Shown here: positions 46,404 to 59,087 of the stretch, piece after piece
Numbering within the stretch: the stretch's first letter is position 1
Layout: each line of letters opens with the position of its first letter
NCBI GenBank assembly: GCA_951812925.1
Contig: OX638368.1
Location: 149,220,492 to 149,284,491, forward strand
Reading direction: 5' to 3'
From: Calliopum simillimum
Lineage: Eukaryota; Arthropoda; Insecta; Diptera; Lauxaniidae
DNA: 64,000 bases
The notes under the pieces: model-generated
What the model saw: the letters and a program-made list of their open reading frames with translations, nothing else
Told to the model about the DNA's origin: nothing
Database searches by the model: none
Position numbers and translations under genes: made by a program

Positions 46404-47504
46404 TAGGGTGGGCCGATTTGAAAACTGACCTCGGCTACCCCCCTATTCTATGAATATTTGCCCCAGGAACCATACCTCTGCGTTCAACTGTAGTTCGGCG
46501 CATTTTCGATTGGAAATTTTACCTTGCGTTAATATTTATTTTATACTAAATTTTTAAAATTCTGGTGGAGACAAAAGTAATATATATAAAATTATGTTCT
46601 GCTTTTACGGGAAGCTTTCTTGATAGTGTTGAATTGATAATAATAATTCCCTTATATCGGTCAAATGACCGATTTATAATAAACGATTCATATTTTTATA
46701 TGGATTTTGGGTATAATGTTCAGTAAAATTAAAAAAAAAACACTTGGTTTGGTGTTTTGTTTGAAAAAATCCATGTAAAAGTATGACTCGTTTATTTTGA
46801 AATCGGTTATTTGACCTATATAATTTTTTTAAATAAATTTCATCAATTCCATACTATCAAGTAAACTTTCCATAGAAACAGAACCTAATTTTATTGATTA
46901 CTGACAGAATACCAGACAAAACATATTATAACATTACTTTTGTCTTTACAAGAATTTTGAAAATTTAGCATAAAAATAAATATTAAACCCAAGGTAAAAT
47001 TTTCAATCGAAAATGCGCCGGACAAAAGTTGAACGTAGAGGTATAGTTTCTTGAGCAAATATTCATAGAATTCAATGAACTTTTAGCCTGGGTTGGTGTT
47101 TTGTTTGAAAAAATTCACCTAAAAATATGAATCGTTTGTTTTGAAAGTGGGTCATAATAATCGGATATTTGTCCCATATCACTTTCTCAAATATATAACA
47201 TCAATTCTACACTATCAAGTAAACTTTTAATGTAAACAAAATTCAATTTAATTGTTTACTGACAGAATACCAGCCAAGTTATATTATGACATTACTTTTG
47301 TCTCTGTAAAAATTTTCAAAATTTGGTATGAAAATAATAAAAATATTAAATGCAAGGCAAAATTTTCGATCGAAAATGCGCCAAACTAAAGTTAAACGCG
47401 GAGGTATAGTTCCTTTGGCAAATATTCATAGAATTGAATGAGCTCTCACATAGGGGGGTAGCCGAGGTCGATAAAATTTCGTCCATACAATTGGGCCGAC
47501 CTTA
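46404..47504. mobile_element. hAT-like non-autonomous element, 1.1 kb
   Basis: The ends TAGGGTGGGCCGATTTG and, reversed, TAAGGTCGGCCCAATTG are inverted, and CTGTCTAT is duplicated at 46396-46403 and 47505-47512. Subterminal and internal blocks are repeated in both orientations (for instance GCGCATTTTCGATTGGAAAT and its inverse). No transposase. Confidence 0.85.
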
Positions 47505-47512
47505 CTGTCTAT

Positions 47513-49130
47513 ATTTAAATTTTTCATTAAAAAAAACCCAAGTTTGTTATGTATGATCCAATCTTAAAGATTTGGTGTCAAAATAAAGCTGTGATAATTG
47601 TGCATAAAACTATGAAAAGGTATTAGAATTTAATATTATTATTATTTAATGTGGATCGTGATTCTGGATTTATCATTTATCTGCAAACTGAGACGTGATT
47701 TAAAAATTTTTTAAATGCAGTCAATAAAGGAATACTAATTATATATTCCGAATTCAGATAAAATCAAAAGTCTAAAATTCGTTTAACAGCTTTGAACAAT
47801 TTTCTGATTTAGTTTGTATTAAAATATTTTCTATGAGTAAATACTTCTTTTCGTAATTAATATTAAAGTTTTTTAAAATGGTGATATTTTTTGACAAAAT
47901 AATTTCCATTTTTTACAAATTTTCAAAAAAGATTAGCAGACCAACAAAAAAAAAGAGACCATTTTTGGTCTTCTTGTCCGAGTTTATTTAGTTCTTGCTC
48001 AGATCCTGCATTAATAGTTCTTAGTGTCGGAGTTTCTCAAAAATGTTTTCAGTTTTGGAAGATTCTTAGAGCTTGGATTAACTGTTCTTAGTGCGTGAGT
48101 AAAATTGAGTTGGATTATCTCACAAAACGTTTTCAGTATAGCACTTTGAAGCTTTTGCTTATATGGGAGATGTCACGCCCATTTGTTCGAGTTCAGAAGT
48201 AGTCGGTTCGTTGATCATGTTTAAAATGTGAAAGAAATCAAAATTTCGTAAAATCTGGTAAAGTACTCTAAAGTCCTTATCTTTGTCTTTAAAAACAAAT
48301 TAAAACTATGTTGATATTTTTTTTTTCCTCAGAGATATCCTAACCTAAAAAGACAAAAAAGTGCAAAAACACGTTTTTCGAATATTTTGGTCTACGATAT
48401 CTCTTAGAAACATAAAGACATCAAAATAATTTAAATTAGGTTTTAAAGAAAAAAATTACAGCCTTCAAGTACCAGATTTAACAAATAAATGATATGCTAA
48501 ACATATATATAGCTTCGGAAAATGGCAAAAAACGATTTTTTTTTGGTTTTTAGCTTAAAATATCTCAAAAACTATTCAAGATAGAGCAAGTCAAAACAAA
48601 TCGAATGCGAATATTTTGATTTTTCTTTTTTGTAGTTAAAATTTTTTTTATTTTTTTTTTTTATTTGGGAAAATGGCCCAACTTAAAAAAGGCTTTATCT
48701 CAAAATTTAGTCGAGGAGTCACGAGCGAATTTTTTATACATCATTTGAATGATAAGTGAACAGAATCTGGAAAAAAAATTGATGTACTACGACGCTCGAC
48801 TTAAAACGGGTGAAGGCACGCCGTGAGCGGTTAAGTCTTTTTGACGGTTAGAGCGCGATAAATTAAAAATGAAATATATAATTTAAATAACTGAATGATG
48901 TTTTTTTTTTAAATGTATCTTATTTGAGACGAAACGCATGATTTCTTCTAGTAAAAAAATAAAATTTTAGTATTTTCTAATTGTAGGTAAAATGTTTCAT
49001 TGTCCATAAAGTTGTAATGTTACCATCAATAATAATTATTCTCATATAAAAAAGTCTTGAACAAATTTGATGCTCCTAAGCGTACAGCGATATTAATACA
49101 TACTTATGTACATGCACATACATCTGCAAA
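47513..49130. other. Gene-free stretch with dispersed repeat K fragment
   Basis: About 48200-48830 is a copy of the repeat found at 60980-61640 (shared GATATCCTAACCTAAAAAG and the end near GGCACGCCGTGA). Upstream 47513-48200 shows nothing recognisable. Confidence 0.6.
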
Positions 49131-49167
49131 TTTATACTTTAAGTTTAAGCGACACAAACCTATTGCT

Positions 49168-49276
49168 TTATCATAGCCATTATCGAAATTGCTGATAGCC
49201 ATAGGTTTAGCTGATTGCGTCATTAGTATTGCTTTGGACAGCTATAAAAACGCTCTCATTCGCATTAAGCTTCAGT
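49168..49276 (+). promoter_or_regulatory. Promoter of protease copy 3
   Basis: TTATCA at 49168-49173, TTATCG at 49180-49185, TGATAG at 49193-49198, TATAAAAA at 49243-49250, and a consensus arthropod initiator TCAGT at 49272-49276. TATA-to-start spacing is 31 bp as in copies 1 and 2. Spacing between the GATA cluster and TATA is shortened by about 8 bp. Confidence 0.78.
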
Positions 49277-49306
49277 AGTTTGGTCTGCACTTTGAAATTG
49301 ATCGTT

Positions 49307-50216
49307 ATGAAGTTTCTAGCAATTCTTGTTTTGGCTTTGGCTACGGCCTCTGCATATGAGACACCAGTTCCTTTCAGGGACACCCTTGAAGTTGGAAGCG
49401 AAAGTCGCATTATTGGTGGCAAAACAGCTTCAACCGGTCAATTTCCCTATCAAGTTGGTCTATCACTCAATGGTGCATGGTGCGGTGGTTCTTTGATTTC
49501 AAACACAGTAGTTTTGACTGCTGCTCATTGTGTCCATGGGTAAGTGATGTGCATTTGAATTAACAATTTATTTTACTTATTCCTCCTATTAGAAATACCG
49601 TTGGAGGAACAGCCTACTTAGGTGCTACTGCTCGTACCGCAGGTACCGCTCGTAAATTTGCAGCAAATGCTATTACTAAACATTCAGGATATTCCTCATC
49701 TACTGTTGCCAACGATATCGCACTTATCAAGATTGATTCTGTAACCTACAGTACTACCATCAGAAATATCCCATTACCAGCTAGAGCTAGTTCATACTCA
49801 ACCTATACTGGAAATACTGTTGTTATTTCTGGATGGGGCAAGACATCTGATTGTGAGTTTTGCCTAACAGAAAATCATGTTTCGCATATTTATGACTTAT
49901 GTTTTTCTTTTACTTTTATTCGATAGCATCTTCTGTTGCTTCCAGTTTGATGTACGCTAATGCCGTTGTCATCACCAATTCCGAATGTCAAAGTACTTAT
50001 GGCAGTTCTTCGGTCAACAGCGGTACTATTTGCATTTCAACCTCAGCTGGAACATCTACCTGCAATGGTGACTCTGGTGGTCCCGCTGCTTATAATGGTC
50101 AACAAATTGGTATCACTTCTTATGGTTCTGCATCTGGTTGCACTAAGGGATACCCAGCAGCCTTCTCACGTGTCACCTATTTCCGTGATTGGATTTACAA
50201 CAACTCTGGCATATAA
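49307..50216 (+). CDS. Secreted chymotrypsin-like (Jonah-type) serine protease, copy 3
   Basis: Exons 49307-49539, 49593-49852 and 49927-50216; introns of 53 and 74 bp. The 260-aa product keeps signal peptide (1-16), activation site (SR|IIGG), triad and the Ser at the specificity position. Relative to copies 1 and 2 the propeptide is one residue shorter and changed (TLEVGSES for IPLDEGSQG). Scattered substitutions include [17 protein letters not shown] and GYPAAFSRV; the last alters the S1 pocket wall (Val to Ala). It is therefore a diverged but functional-looking paralogue. Poly(A) signal at 50243-50248. The 3' flank is identical to that of copy 2 for about 150 bp. Confidence 0.95.
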
Positions 50217-50399
50217 TGTGTGAAATTAAAGACTAACATATAAATAAATAAAAAAATATTGCATTCATTGAAAGATTTTAGACTTATAAATATTTCATTA
50301 TGACTGCCCTTCTGAGCTTAACACGCCATTTGATTGCACAACTGTTGAAAAAAGTTTTCAAAAAGATAGTTTAAAAAATAGTGGAATTTTGTTGTCTAC

Positions 50400-53300
50400 T
50401 TAAAGTGCCAATGACGAATCGCTACATAAAAGTTCTCCACCACGTGACAAAATGACAAAAAATTGCCCAATAACCAAATAAAGATAAGCATAGTTTTTGA
50501 TGAAAGATTTTTTAGATATTCACAAATTTTTTATTTCTTTTGTGAAAAGGTTATTTGCACTAAATTTCAAGCGTCTACCTCCATTCCGTTGACCAATTTC
50601 GCTCATATTCAATCCCACCGGCTAGCTTTGACGACGGAGGTAGTGTACCTAATTTCATTGAATTGTCTTGCTCAGACAGTATACGATGGGTGTAGGGTAT
50701 AAAAACTATGCCTCTGAAAATTTTTTGTAATCTTATACTAAAAGAGTTCTACAAATAGTACTTTTTACCAAGTAGCAAAAAACTTACGTTACGTTTATAG
50801 CCTGATTCAATTTCTTTCCAAAAAAAGACAATTTTCGTGGTATCGTTATTTGCCGATTTTGTCATATTTTCTACCCCCTCAAAATTCTCAAAAAATTGGG
50901 AAAAATCTTGTTTATTTTGCTATTTTTATTAGTTTTGGCCGAAAAGAAAACCATGTTGAACCCAAATCTTGTTTCGGTAGGAACTGATATTTCATTGTGG
51001 AAAGTGCGACAAAAGTAATGTCATTATGAAAATCTGACATGACTTTTGCAAATAGCATCAAATGTGATACTGCTTTGACATTTATATTGAAAACAGTAGT
51101 GTGCATTAGCGCAAGAGGTGGTCATTTAACCGACATAGTTTTTTCAACTAAATGCCGTCAGTTCTGCTCATTTGCGCAAACTTTTTGTGAAATAAAAGTA
51201 CAAATGTTTCCATTTTAGCAAAATAGCGGCGAATTTATATCATAACATTACTTTTGTTCTTCTTTGTATAGGCAAGTAGACAAAAATTCGGACAACAACA
51301 AGGAAAAATGTGCTAGAAAGACATAACTTCCACAACAAAATTTCACCTTGATAACTCTCTCTGTTTAAAAGTTATTAATTTAATTCCGCTAGATTGCCCA
51401 TTTCTCCCACTCTCTTTTGCCACTTATTCGTGGGCACGGGGGTACTGTATATGTTCTGGCCTGATTTACGAATCTCTCACTACTCTAGAGCCACCATACT
51501 ATGGTACAATACCAATAACATTGTTCCCAGAAATGCGTATTGACAGGATTGGGCCCTAATGAAATCAGTTTTTGGAAGAGTAAAAATAATGCAAAAAATT
51601 TACATTATTTCAGAAATAAGTGACGAAACAACTGTACAAAACTTTATGAAGGGTCTAAAGAAAAAAGTAATACATTTTTATAGAAAATAAATATTGAGAA
51701 TGAAAATAAATATTCGTTAAGGGTTTTAAAGTTATTTATATTCGTTATACTACTCATTAATACAAAACAAAAAAAAAAAAATAATTAATTTGGTATTTTG
51801 TTATTGATGAAAAACAAAGTATAAAATTTTCTGGGACAGCCCTTATATCGGTCACATCCAACATTTCCAACAGGCACACTTGAAATGTTGTCCTTCATAT
51901 TTGTAACGCGTCTTGACAAAGCGAGCATTATCTTCTGCATTGGCAGAAGGAAGGGGCTAGCGTGCTACATAAGTATGTAAGGTGCCTTTTATGCCAGAGA
52001 AAGATGGTTTCTTGAAATAACTCTCTGACCTATATTGCCTTGCCTGTAAGCTGTGCCAAGGATATGGAACTCTTCAAATTATCTTTTTGGTTTGGTCCTT
52101 ATCAGTGCATTAATAAACTGCCTACCAGGTGCTCCTGGACTGGTGAGCGTCTGCTCGCGTTCACTTTAGGGACAAATCCAATACAAGGTGGAATAGCATA
52201 TTGCGAGGAATAGATGCCAGGGGGGTCAGCTAGTCGCGAATGTGCGGACTTAGCATGAATGGCTAGGTTCTAATATACGCAACGGGGGCTCTTTTTGACC
52301 TTTGTCTCCTGATTCAGTTAAATTATTGATACAAAACATCATAGAGCACGACACGCCTTAACCCGTTTTGAATCGAACATCATAGCACATCAATTCAGAT
52401 TGGCAAAAAACGATTTTTTTTTTTTGTGTTTTTAGGTTAGAATATCACACGACAGAGCAATTCTGAGTTCGGATTCGCATTTAGCATTGCAGAACACATC
52501 GAATGTGATAATTTTGATTTTTGTTTATTGTAGTTAACATTTTTTTTTTTATGGGAAAATGGCCCAATTGGAAAAGGGGTTATCTCAAAATTTAGTCGAG
52601 GAGTCACGAGCGACAATTTTTTTATACATCATTTGAATGATAAGTAAACAGCAGTAAACGTACCTTCGTTTTGTGTTAAATGTAATGCACTATTTTGCAT
52701 TAAACGATGATCCAATTGCCTATATGAACTTTATAGAACCAAATTAAAAATTGTTTGTTTCGTTGAGAAAACAAAACGGAATTTTTTGTAAAAATATTAA
52801 GTTTTTTTCTCCTTGGAAACTTTTTATGAAATAAAGTCTATTTTTTCATGAGTTGTAAGCTCAAATTTTTGAATTATACACAATTTTGCATTCGAAATTT
52901 ATTGTTTTTTAATTAAAAATCTAAAAATTGCAACGTTACTTATTAAGAATATTATTGCTGTTCAGTCCCGTTGTAAAATATATTGCACATTCCCCAACTT
53001 TGGGGGGGCTGAGTCCGGGTAAAAATTTAAAAACTAATTTTTTCACATATATTTTTTATATCTAGTTAGAATCATTAATTGAAAAAAATTATTCCACCAC
53101 TAGATCTGTCTCGGCACCGAAATGGTTAATATTGGCTCATTCAATCCAAAGACCTAAAAAATCCAATATACATACATGGCATAGATCCAAATGGCAACAT
53201 GGGTGCACCACCTACGATAGCAATGAACCAAGGTTGCAAGTGCAACTTATATACATATACGATATGAGTTAGCGTTTAACTAAAAGCATAAATAAATTAA

Positions 53301-53622
53301 ATTCGAAAAAAGCGTAGTTTTGTAAAGTAGTCACATCCAAGGTTGATTCTTAAGATCTTATTTTAAGTATGAGTCATTTTTGCACTCTTACTTTCACTTG
53401 CTTCAGGCAAAAAACCTTCACAGAATACAAACAATTTTAGTAACTTTATTTCACTGTTTTATATCAAAGTTGAAAAAAAAAAACATTTGGTAAATTCTGG
53501 TCACGACTGTAAATTGGCCAAAATAAAAATAAAACAAGAAGGTTTCCACACACAACATACCTCTGTACAACTCGATATTGTGGTAGTTTCGTACTCAAGC
53601 TCTATCGTACGAACATATGAAC
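50400..53622. other. Gene-free stretch downstream of copy 3
   Basis: About 50380-50400 marks the end of similarity with the other gene copies. A GGTGTAGGGTATAAAAA motif near 50690 is typical of fly repeat ends. About 52380-52660 is a fragment of repeat K. No coding region was recognised. Confidence 0.55.
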
Positions 53623-53630
53623 ATGTATGT

Positions 53631-55751
53631 TAGGGCAAGTCTTATAACAAAGACTACATACTTAGTTTTGGTCAAAACCCCCGAAAAGATGGCCCGCCCG
53701 GGGCCTAATTGATGGTCTAAACGACAAAAATCATTGTTTTTTCTCAGTTTTTTTATTTTATCTCAAAAACCACGAAACTATTGGTACTAATTCATCCTAA
53801 ACCTTTGAAAGGGATTAATTTTCTACATTTTTTGTTATTTTCTCATTGCTCTACAGTGAAGTTTGCCCTATGGAAGTCCCGGAAGAAGTTCAAATTTTTC
53901 GATTCAAAAAACGGTTCTTTTTCAGTAACTCAAGGTACAAGAAATACACAAAAACTTTAGACCTCAATAAATGTAAGAAATCTGTTTTCCTATAGCTCTG
54001 CTTTGAAATTTGAACAACTCAAGAGCTTTCAAACGTGGTCTTCAAAGTAGGAATCGGTCGAAATTTCCGCGAGATATGACAGTTTTTACATACTTGGTAT
54101 TTTTTGTAAAGTTCTGATTTTGGGTATTTTTGTTTTCACAGTGTATTTTGCATCCACAACTTAAGATTTTTTTATGATTATTATCTTACGTTAAAGGACG
54201 ATAAATAGCGCAACTTTCAGGACTAAGAATATCAAAATCAGATTGTAGTTTCGTTGCGAATTTCAGCCTGAGGGTTTGGATTTTTTTCAATTTTTGTCAA
54301 ATACGGCTTTTTTGAGTATGAGCGACTGTACACCCTAAATACCGTAAAAAATGTGTACTATTACATCGCAAAAACTGTAGAAAATGTATTTTGCTATATT
54401 TTGCTCCTGATAGTCATCATTCCACATCTAATAGTTTGTGCCCTAGAGGCCGATTTTTGTGATAAAAAAAATCGAATTTTTAGAAATTTTTATTTCGAAG
54501 CGACCTTTTGATGTTTTTTATTGCAAACTTTCCAAAAATTTTTATAAAGAATTTAAGATAAGGTTAAAAGCTTTCAAACGTAGTCTTTAGAATAGAAATC
54601 GGTTGAAATTTACGCGAGATATGACAGTTTTTATATACTCTGTGATACAAAAAAATATCCAAAAATCATATCTGCACAATAAAAAAATACTCTTATATCT
54701 CTCTCTTATAACTTTTATTTCTTGCGTAAATTCCAACCGATTTCTTTTTCAAAGACCATGTTTCAAAGCTTTTAATTTTTTATTAAGTGCCTCTAGGGCA
54801 CAAACTGTTAGCTGTGGAAAGATGACTAACAGTAGCAAAATATAGCAAAATATATTTCCTACAGTTTTTGCGATATAATAGTTCACATTTTTTACAGTAT
54901 TTAGGGTGTACAGTCGCTCATACTCAAAAAAAGCCGTATTTGACAAAAATTTAAAAAATCCAAACTCTCAGGCTGAAATTCGCATTGAAACTACAAACTG
55001 ATTTTGATATTCCTTTAACGTAAGGTAATAAACATAAAAAAATCTTAAGTTGTGGATGCAAAATACACTGTGAAAACAAAAATACCCAAAATCAGAACTT
55101 TACAAAAAATACCAAGTATGTAAAAACTGTCTTATCTCGCGGAAATTTCGACCGATTCCTACTTTGAAGACCACGTTTGAAAGCTCTTGACTTCTTCATT
55201 AGTTTCTTATCATAATTTTGGGTTCGTTTCAAAACAAAAACATTAAAAGGTCGCTTTTACATGATATACAATTATTTTTATCAAATTTCGGCCTCTATCG
55301 GGAAACAGTTTACTTTTGGAATAAAAATTTCAAAGCAGAGCTATAGGAAAACAGATTTCCTACATTTATTGAGGTCGAAAGTTTTTGTGTATCTCTTGTA
55401 CCTTGAGTTACAGAAAAGAAGCGTTTTTTGAATCATAAAATTTGAACTTCTTCCGGGACTTCCATAGGGCAAACTTCACTGTAGAGCAATGAGAAAATAA
55501 CAAAAAATGTAGAAAATTAATCCTTTTCAAAGGTTTAGGATTAATTAGTAGCAATAGTTTCGTGGTTTTTGAGATAAAATAAAAAAGCTGCGAAAAAACA
55601 ATGATTTTTGTCGTTTAGACCTTCATTCAAGCCCCGGGCGGGCCATCTTTTCGGGGGTTTGACCAAAACTAAGTATGCAGTTTTTGTTTTAAGATCTTAA
55701 TCTATGATAATTTTTGATGCACTCAATTTTTTTGAATTTTGCTGCACCCTA
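53631..55751. mobile_element. hAT-like fold-back element J, 2.1 kb, 8-bp duplication
   Basis: ATGTATGT is duplicated at 53623-53630 and 55752-55759. The ends are TAGGGCAAGTC and, reversed, TAGGGTGCAGC. Most of the length is palindromic: blocks such as CCCCCGAAAAGATGGCCCGC (about 53680) recur inverted at about 55632-55660, and inner arms meet near 54650. A second, truncated copy lies at 36770-38197. No transposase. Confidence 0.85.
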
Positions 55752-55759
55752 ATGTATGT

Positions 55760-56286
55760 ATAAAACTTAGTTATAATGATGATTGTGTGTAAAATTTTGA
55801 TTTCTCTTCCTTGGCACTGTCTACACTGAGGAATGCATTGAAATGCAGCGCTTCTTTCATGTTCACAATGCATAGAACACAATTTGACCACAATTTAGAA
55901 CGTGACATTGAAACAGTAAATCAGTTGTAATCATTCTCTCTTGGGCAAACAACAACGACAAGAACATCTATGAGCTAGAGCAGTGAAAGTAGAACAACTA
56001 ACTATACGCTGTCAGAGGTGCAGACGATTTCGATGTTTTTTTTTTTTTATTTTTTTAGGAACTTTGATTTATGAGGACTGATTCCTGATATGTAACAGTT
56101 TTTTACTCATCGTTCTTATTGATTCAATTCAAAATTTCAGGTGTCGTTTTACTTTTTTAAAAATGAATTCTACTGTACATTTTGTATTCTATACATTTTT
56201 TTTTATATGAATAAAATTTTGAGTTGAGTTTATAAAAGGTTTCATAAGTTCAACATAAGTAACATAAAGTTGATTGATATTTTTAA
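55760..56286. other. Gene-free stretch with MITE R fragment
   Basis: About 56150-56250 resembles 12110-12200 in MITE family R. The rest has no recognisable feature. Confidence 0.5.
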
Positions 56287-56899
56287 TCTATATATATAAA
56301 AATGAAATGGTGTCCGTATGTAGCTTATGAACGCGGAAACTACACGGTCGATTTAAACGATTTTTTTTCTAAATTGTTCTTATGGTCTGTAGAAGGTTCA
56401 TAAGGGGGTGAGATGCCGCTGAGGGGCACGGGGGTTGCACCCCCCATACAAAAAAATAAAAAAAATGCTATATCTCTGCACTTATACAAGCTATGATTAA
56501 GAAAGTTGGTGAACTTATGCATAATGTATCTACAATTCACAATGCAAAACTTGGGAAATATTAGGTGTGGGAGAATTGCATCTTCTTTACAAAAAATGCT
56601 ATATTTCTTCACATATGTCAGATATCATTATAGAACTTCGTACATACATGGTTGTATATTCTATCTACCATTCACCTTGAAAAATTGGGGGGGGGGGTGA
56701 GAAGGGGGGGTTCCACCTTTCATACAAAAAATATATAAAATGATATATCTCTGTACATATGGGACATATGATTATAAAAGTTGATACATTTATCTTGAAA
56801 TTCTTGGTGATTGGAAGAGAGGGACGATGGAGATGAATGGGACTTCATACGTAAAGGGCATCGGGAACGGGCGAACGAAGTCGTAACCAGGCCAGCTAG
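56287..56899 (+). mobile_element. Non-autonomous Helitron, 613 bp
   Basis: Begins TCTATATATATAAAAATGAA, a standard Helitron 5' terminus. Ends in CTAG (56896-56899) preceded by a GC-rich part (AACGGGCGAACGAAGTCG) that can form the subterminal hairpin. It sits between host A (56286) and T (56900) with no target duplication, the Helitron signature. No Rep/helicase coding capacity; the G-rich interior holds runs of Gs. Confidence 0.88.
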
Positions 56900-57177
56900 T
56901 AATTATAATAAAACAAGATAAGTTTTATTTCAGTGGAAAATTTATGTTGTTCGTATGAAAGTTTTATTACAAGTGCAGTTTAATTCTAAGTTGAATATGA
57001 ATATTGAGTATACAAATTCGTATGTTGCTAGATTTTGTTCTAGTTGAGTATATACAGTAGTTTTGTGTTACTGTCAAATTAGTATTCCATCACCGCCTCT
57101 TAATTTGATCCGTTAACACAAACTCAATTCAAAATAAAAAATAGTTAACAAAATTTTAGGTCAAAAGCAAACATTAA

Positions 57178-57462
57178 TTAATTTAAATTTAAATTAGCTC
57201 GATGCTTTTGAAACAAAATTCTTCCGAGACCTTTTGTCATGATATCTACAACTTGATCGCTAGATGAAATGTACTTCAAATTGATTTCCTTCATCGCGAC
57301 AGCTTCTCGAATGAAATTGTACTTCATGTCGATGTGTTTCATCCTTTTGTGTTCACGTGGCTCTTCTGCTACTTTAATGCACGACTGATTATCCTCAAAT
57401 ATTCCATTAATACGAATTTGTACAGTCAAATTTGCAATGAACAACAACCGACGCTACAAATA
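57178..57462 (-). pseudogene. Copia-like retrotransposon RNase H fragment
   Basis: The minus strand encodes EDNQSCIKVAEEP, KHIDMKYNFIREAV and YISSSDQVVDIMTKGL, the C-terminal RNase H end of copia pol. The frame is open for 89 codons from its first Met but the rest of pol is missing; upstream it is cut at about 57462 by the ribozyme-bearing repeat tail. Short pieces of the same gene, in both orientations, recur at 59608-59672 and 59709-59768. Confidence 0.88.
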
Positions 57463-57510
57463 TTAACTTGGAAATTGGTGACATATGTTTCGGCTATTAC
57501 CACATATACA
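57463..57510 (-). mobile_element. 3' part of second tRNA-headed repeat, with 3' half of a hammerhead
   Basis: The minus strand reads AATAGCC (stem II, complement of 57492-57498), GAAACATATGTC (57480-57491) and ACC (stem I, 57477-57479). This is the half after stem-loop II. It faces the fold-back 57511-59087, beyond which the other half lies in the same orientation. Confidence 0.75.
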
Positions 57511-59087
57511 TATGGGCAAATCCGAAAATAATCTCCTCTTATATGACCCAGTTTTTAAAAAAAAAAATTTTTCATGTACAATAACCAAATGTGGTGGACT
57601 TTATTCGTAGACGTATGAACTGCAATTTCCAATAGGCGAACAAAAAATTTTCGACCTGAGGGGGTGTCAGGAGGTCGTTTTATCTGAAAATTTTGGGAAA
57701 ATCGAGATTTTCGATACTATACGGGAGAGCACATACTTCAGAAGTAGTAGATATGTTACGGGGCACCTTTCCAAATATTCTGAAGTAAAATTCAAAAAAA
57801 TCGTATGTGGGTCGTGGCGACAAAATGGGTTAAAAAGTCTAAATCACTCATTACGGCCACATATTAGGTCCTAAAATTCTGAAAAAAATCAAGCAAGTTC
57901 CTTGATAAAAAATAAATCGACTTTGCTGATGATATTTTTTAATCTAAGCGCCCCCTGCCGAGTAAAAAATTAAAAACGCTAAATTTTGGGTAAAAAATGC
58001 AATTATTGGCGATATGCGATCGAGCACACCATAGCGACACATAGGGCAAGATAGCGGGATATCTAACAAATATTCTGGAGTAAAATTCAGAAAAATCGTA
58101 TGTGGGTCGTGGCGTCAGAATGGGTTGAAAAGTTTAAATCGCTCATTACGGCCACGTAACAGGTCCTAAAATTCTAAAAAATATCAAGCCAATTCCTTGA
58201 TATAAAATAAAGCGAATTTGTTTATGATGTTTTTTTAATTTAAGCGCCCCCTGCCGAGTAAAAAATTAAAAACGCTAATTTTTGGGTAAAAAACGTGATT
58301 TTTGGCGAAAAGCGAAATTTTGAGTTTTTTCATTTTTTGCTCCAAATGAGGGGCTCAAATTAAAGAAACATCATAAAAAAAGTCGATTTATTTTTTCTCA
58401 AGGAATTTGCTTGATTTTTTTCAGAACTTTAGGACCTGTTACGTGGCCGTAATGAGCGATTTAAACTTTTCAACCCATTCTGACGCCACGACCCACATAC
58501 GATTTTTTTGAATTTTACTCCAGAATGTTTGTTAGATATCCCGCTATCTTGCCTTATGTGTCGCTATGGTGTGCTCGATCGCATATCGCCAATAATCGCA
58601 TTTTTACCCAAAAATTTGCGTTTTTAATTTTTTACTCGGCAGGGGGCGCTCAAATAAAAAAACATCTTGAACAAATTTGTTTTATTTTCTATCAAGGAAT
58701 AAGCTTGATTTTTTTCAGAATTTTAGGACCTAATATGTGGCCGTAATGAGTGATTTAGACTTTTTAACCCATTTTGTCGCCACGACCCACATACGATTTT
58801 TTTGAATTTTACTTCAGAATATTTGGAAAGGTGCCCCGTAACATATCTACTACTTCTGAAGCATGTGCTCTCCCGTATAGTATCGAAAATCTCGATTTTC
58901 CCAAAATTTTCAGATAAAACGACCTCCTGACACCCCCTCAGGTCGAAAATTTTTTGTTCGCCTATTGGAAATTGCAGCTCATATGTCTACAAATAAATTC
59001 CACCACATTTGGTTATTGTACATGAAAAATTTTTTTTTTTTCAAAACTGGGTCATATAAGAGGAGATTATTTTCGGATTTGCCCATA
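57511..59087. mobile_element. Fold-back element F, 1.58 kb, inserted in a hammerhead loop
   Basis: The ends TATGGGCAAATCCG and CGGATTTGCCCATA are inverted; arms run to about 58310 and from about 58350. Each arm contains two related blocks with GCGCCCCCTGCCGAGTAAAA. TA-rich flanks fit a TA duplication but are too repetitive to define it. No coding region; the reading frame at 58525-58746 is palindrome-derived. Confidence 0.8.
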
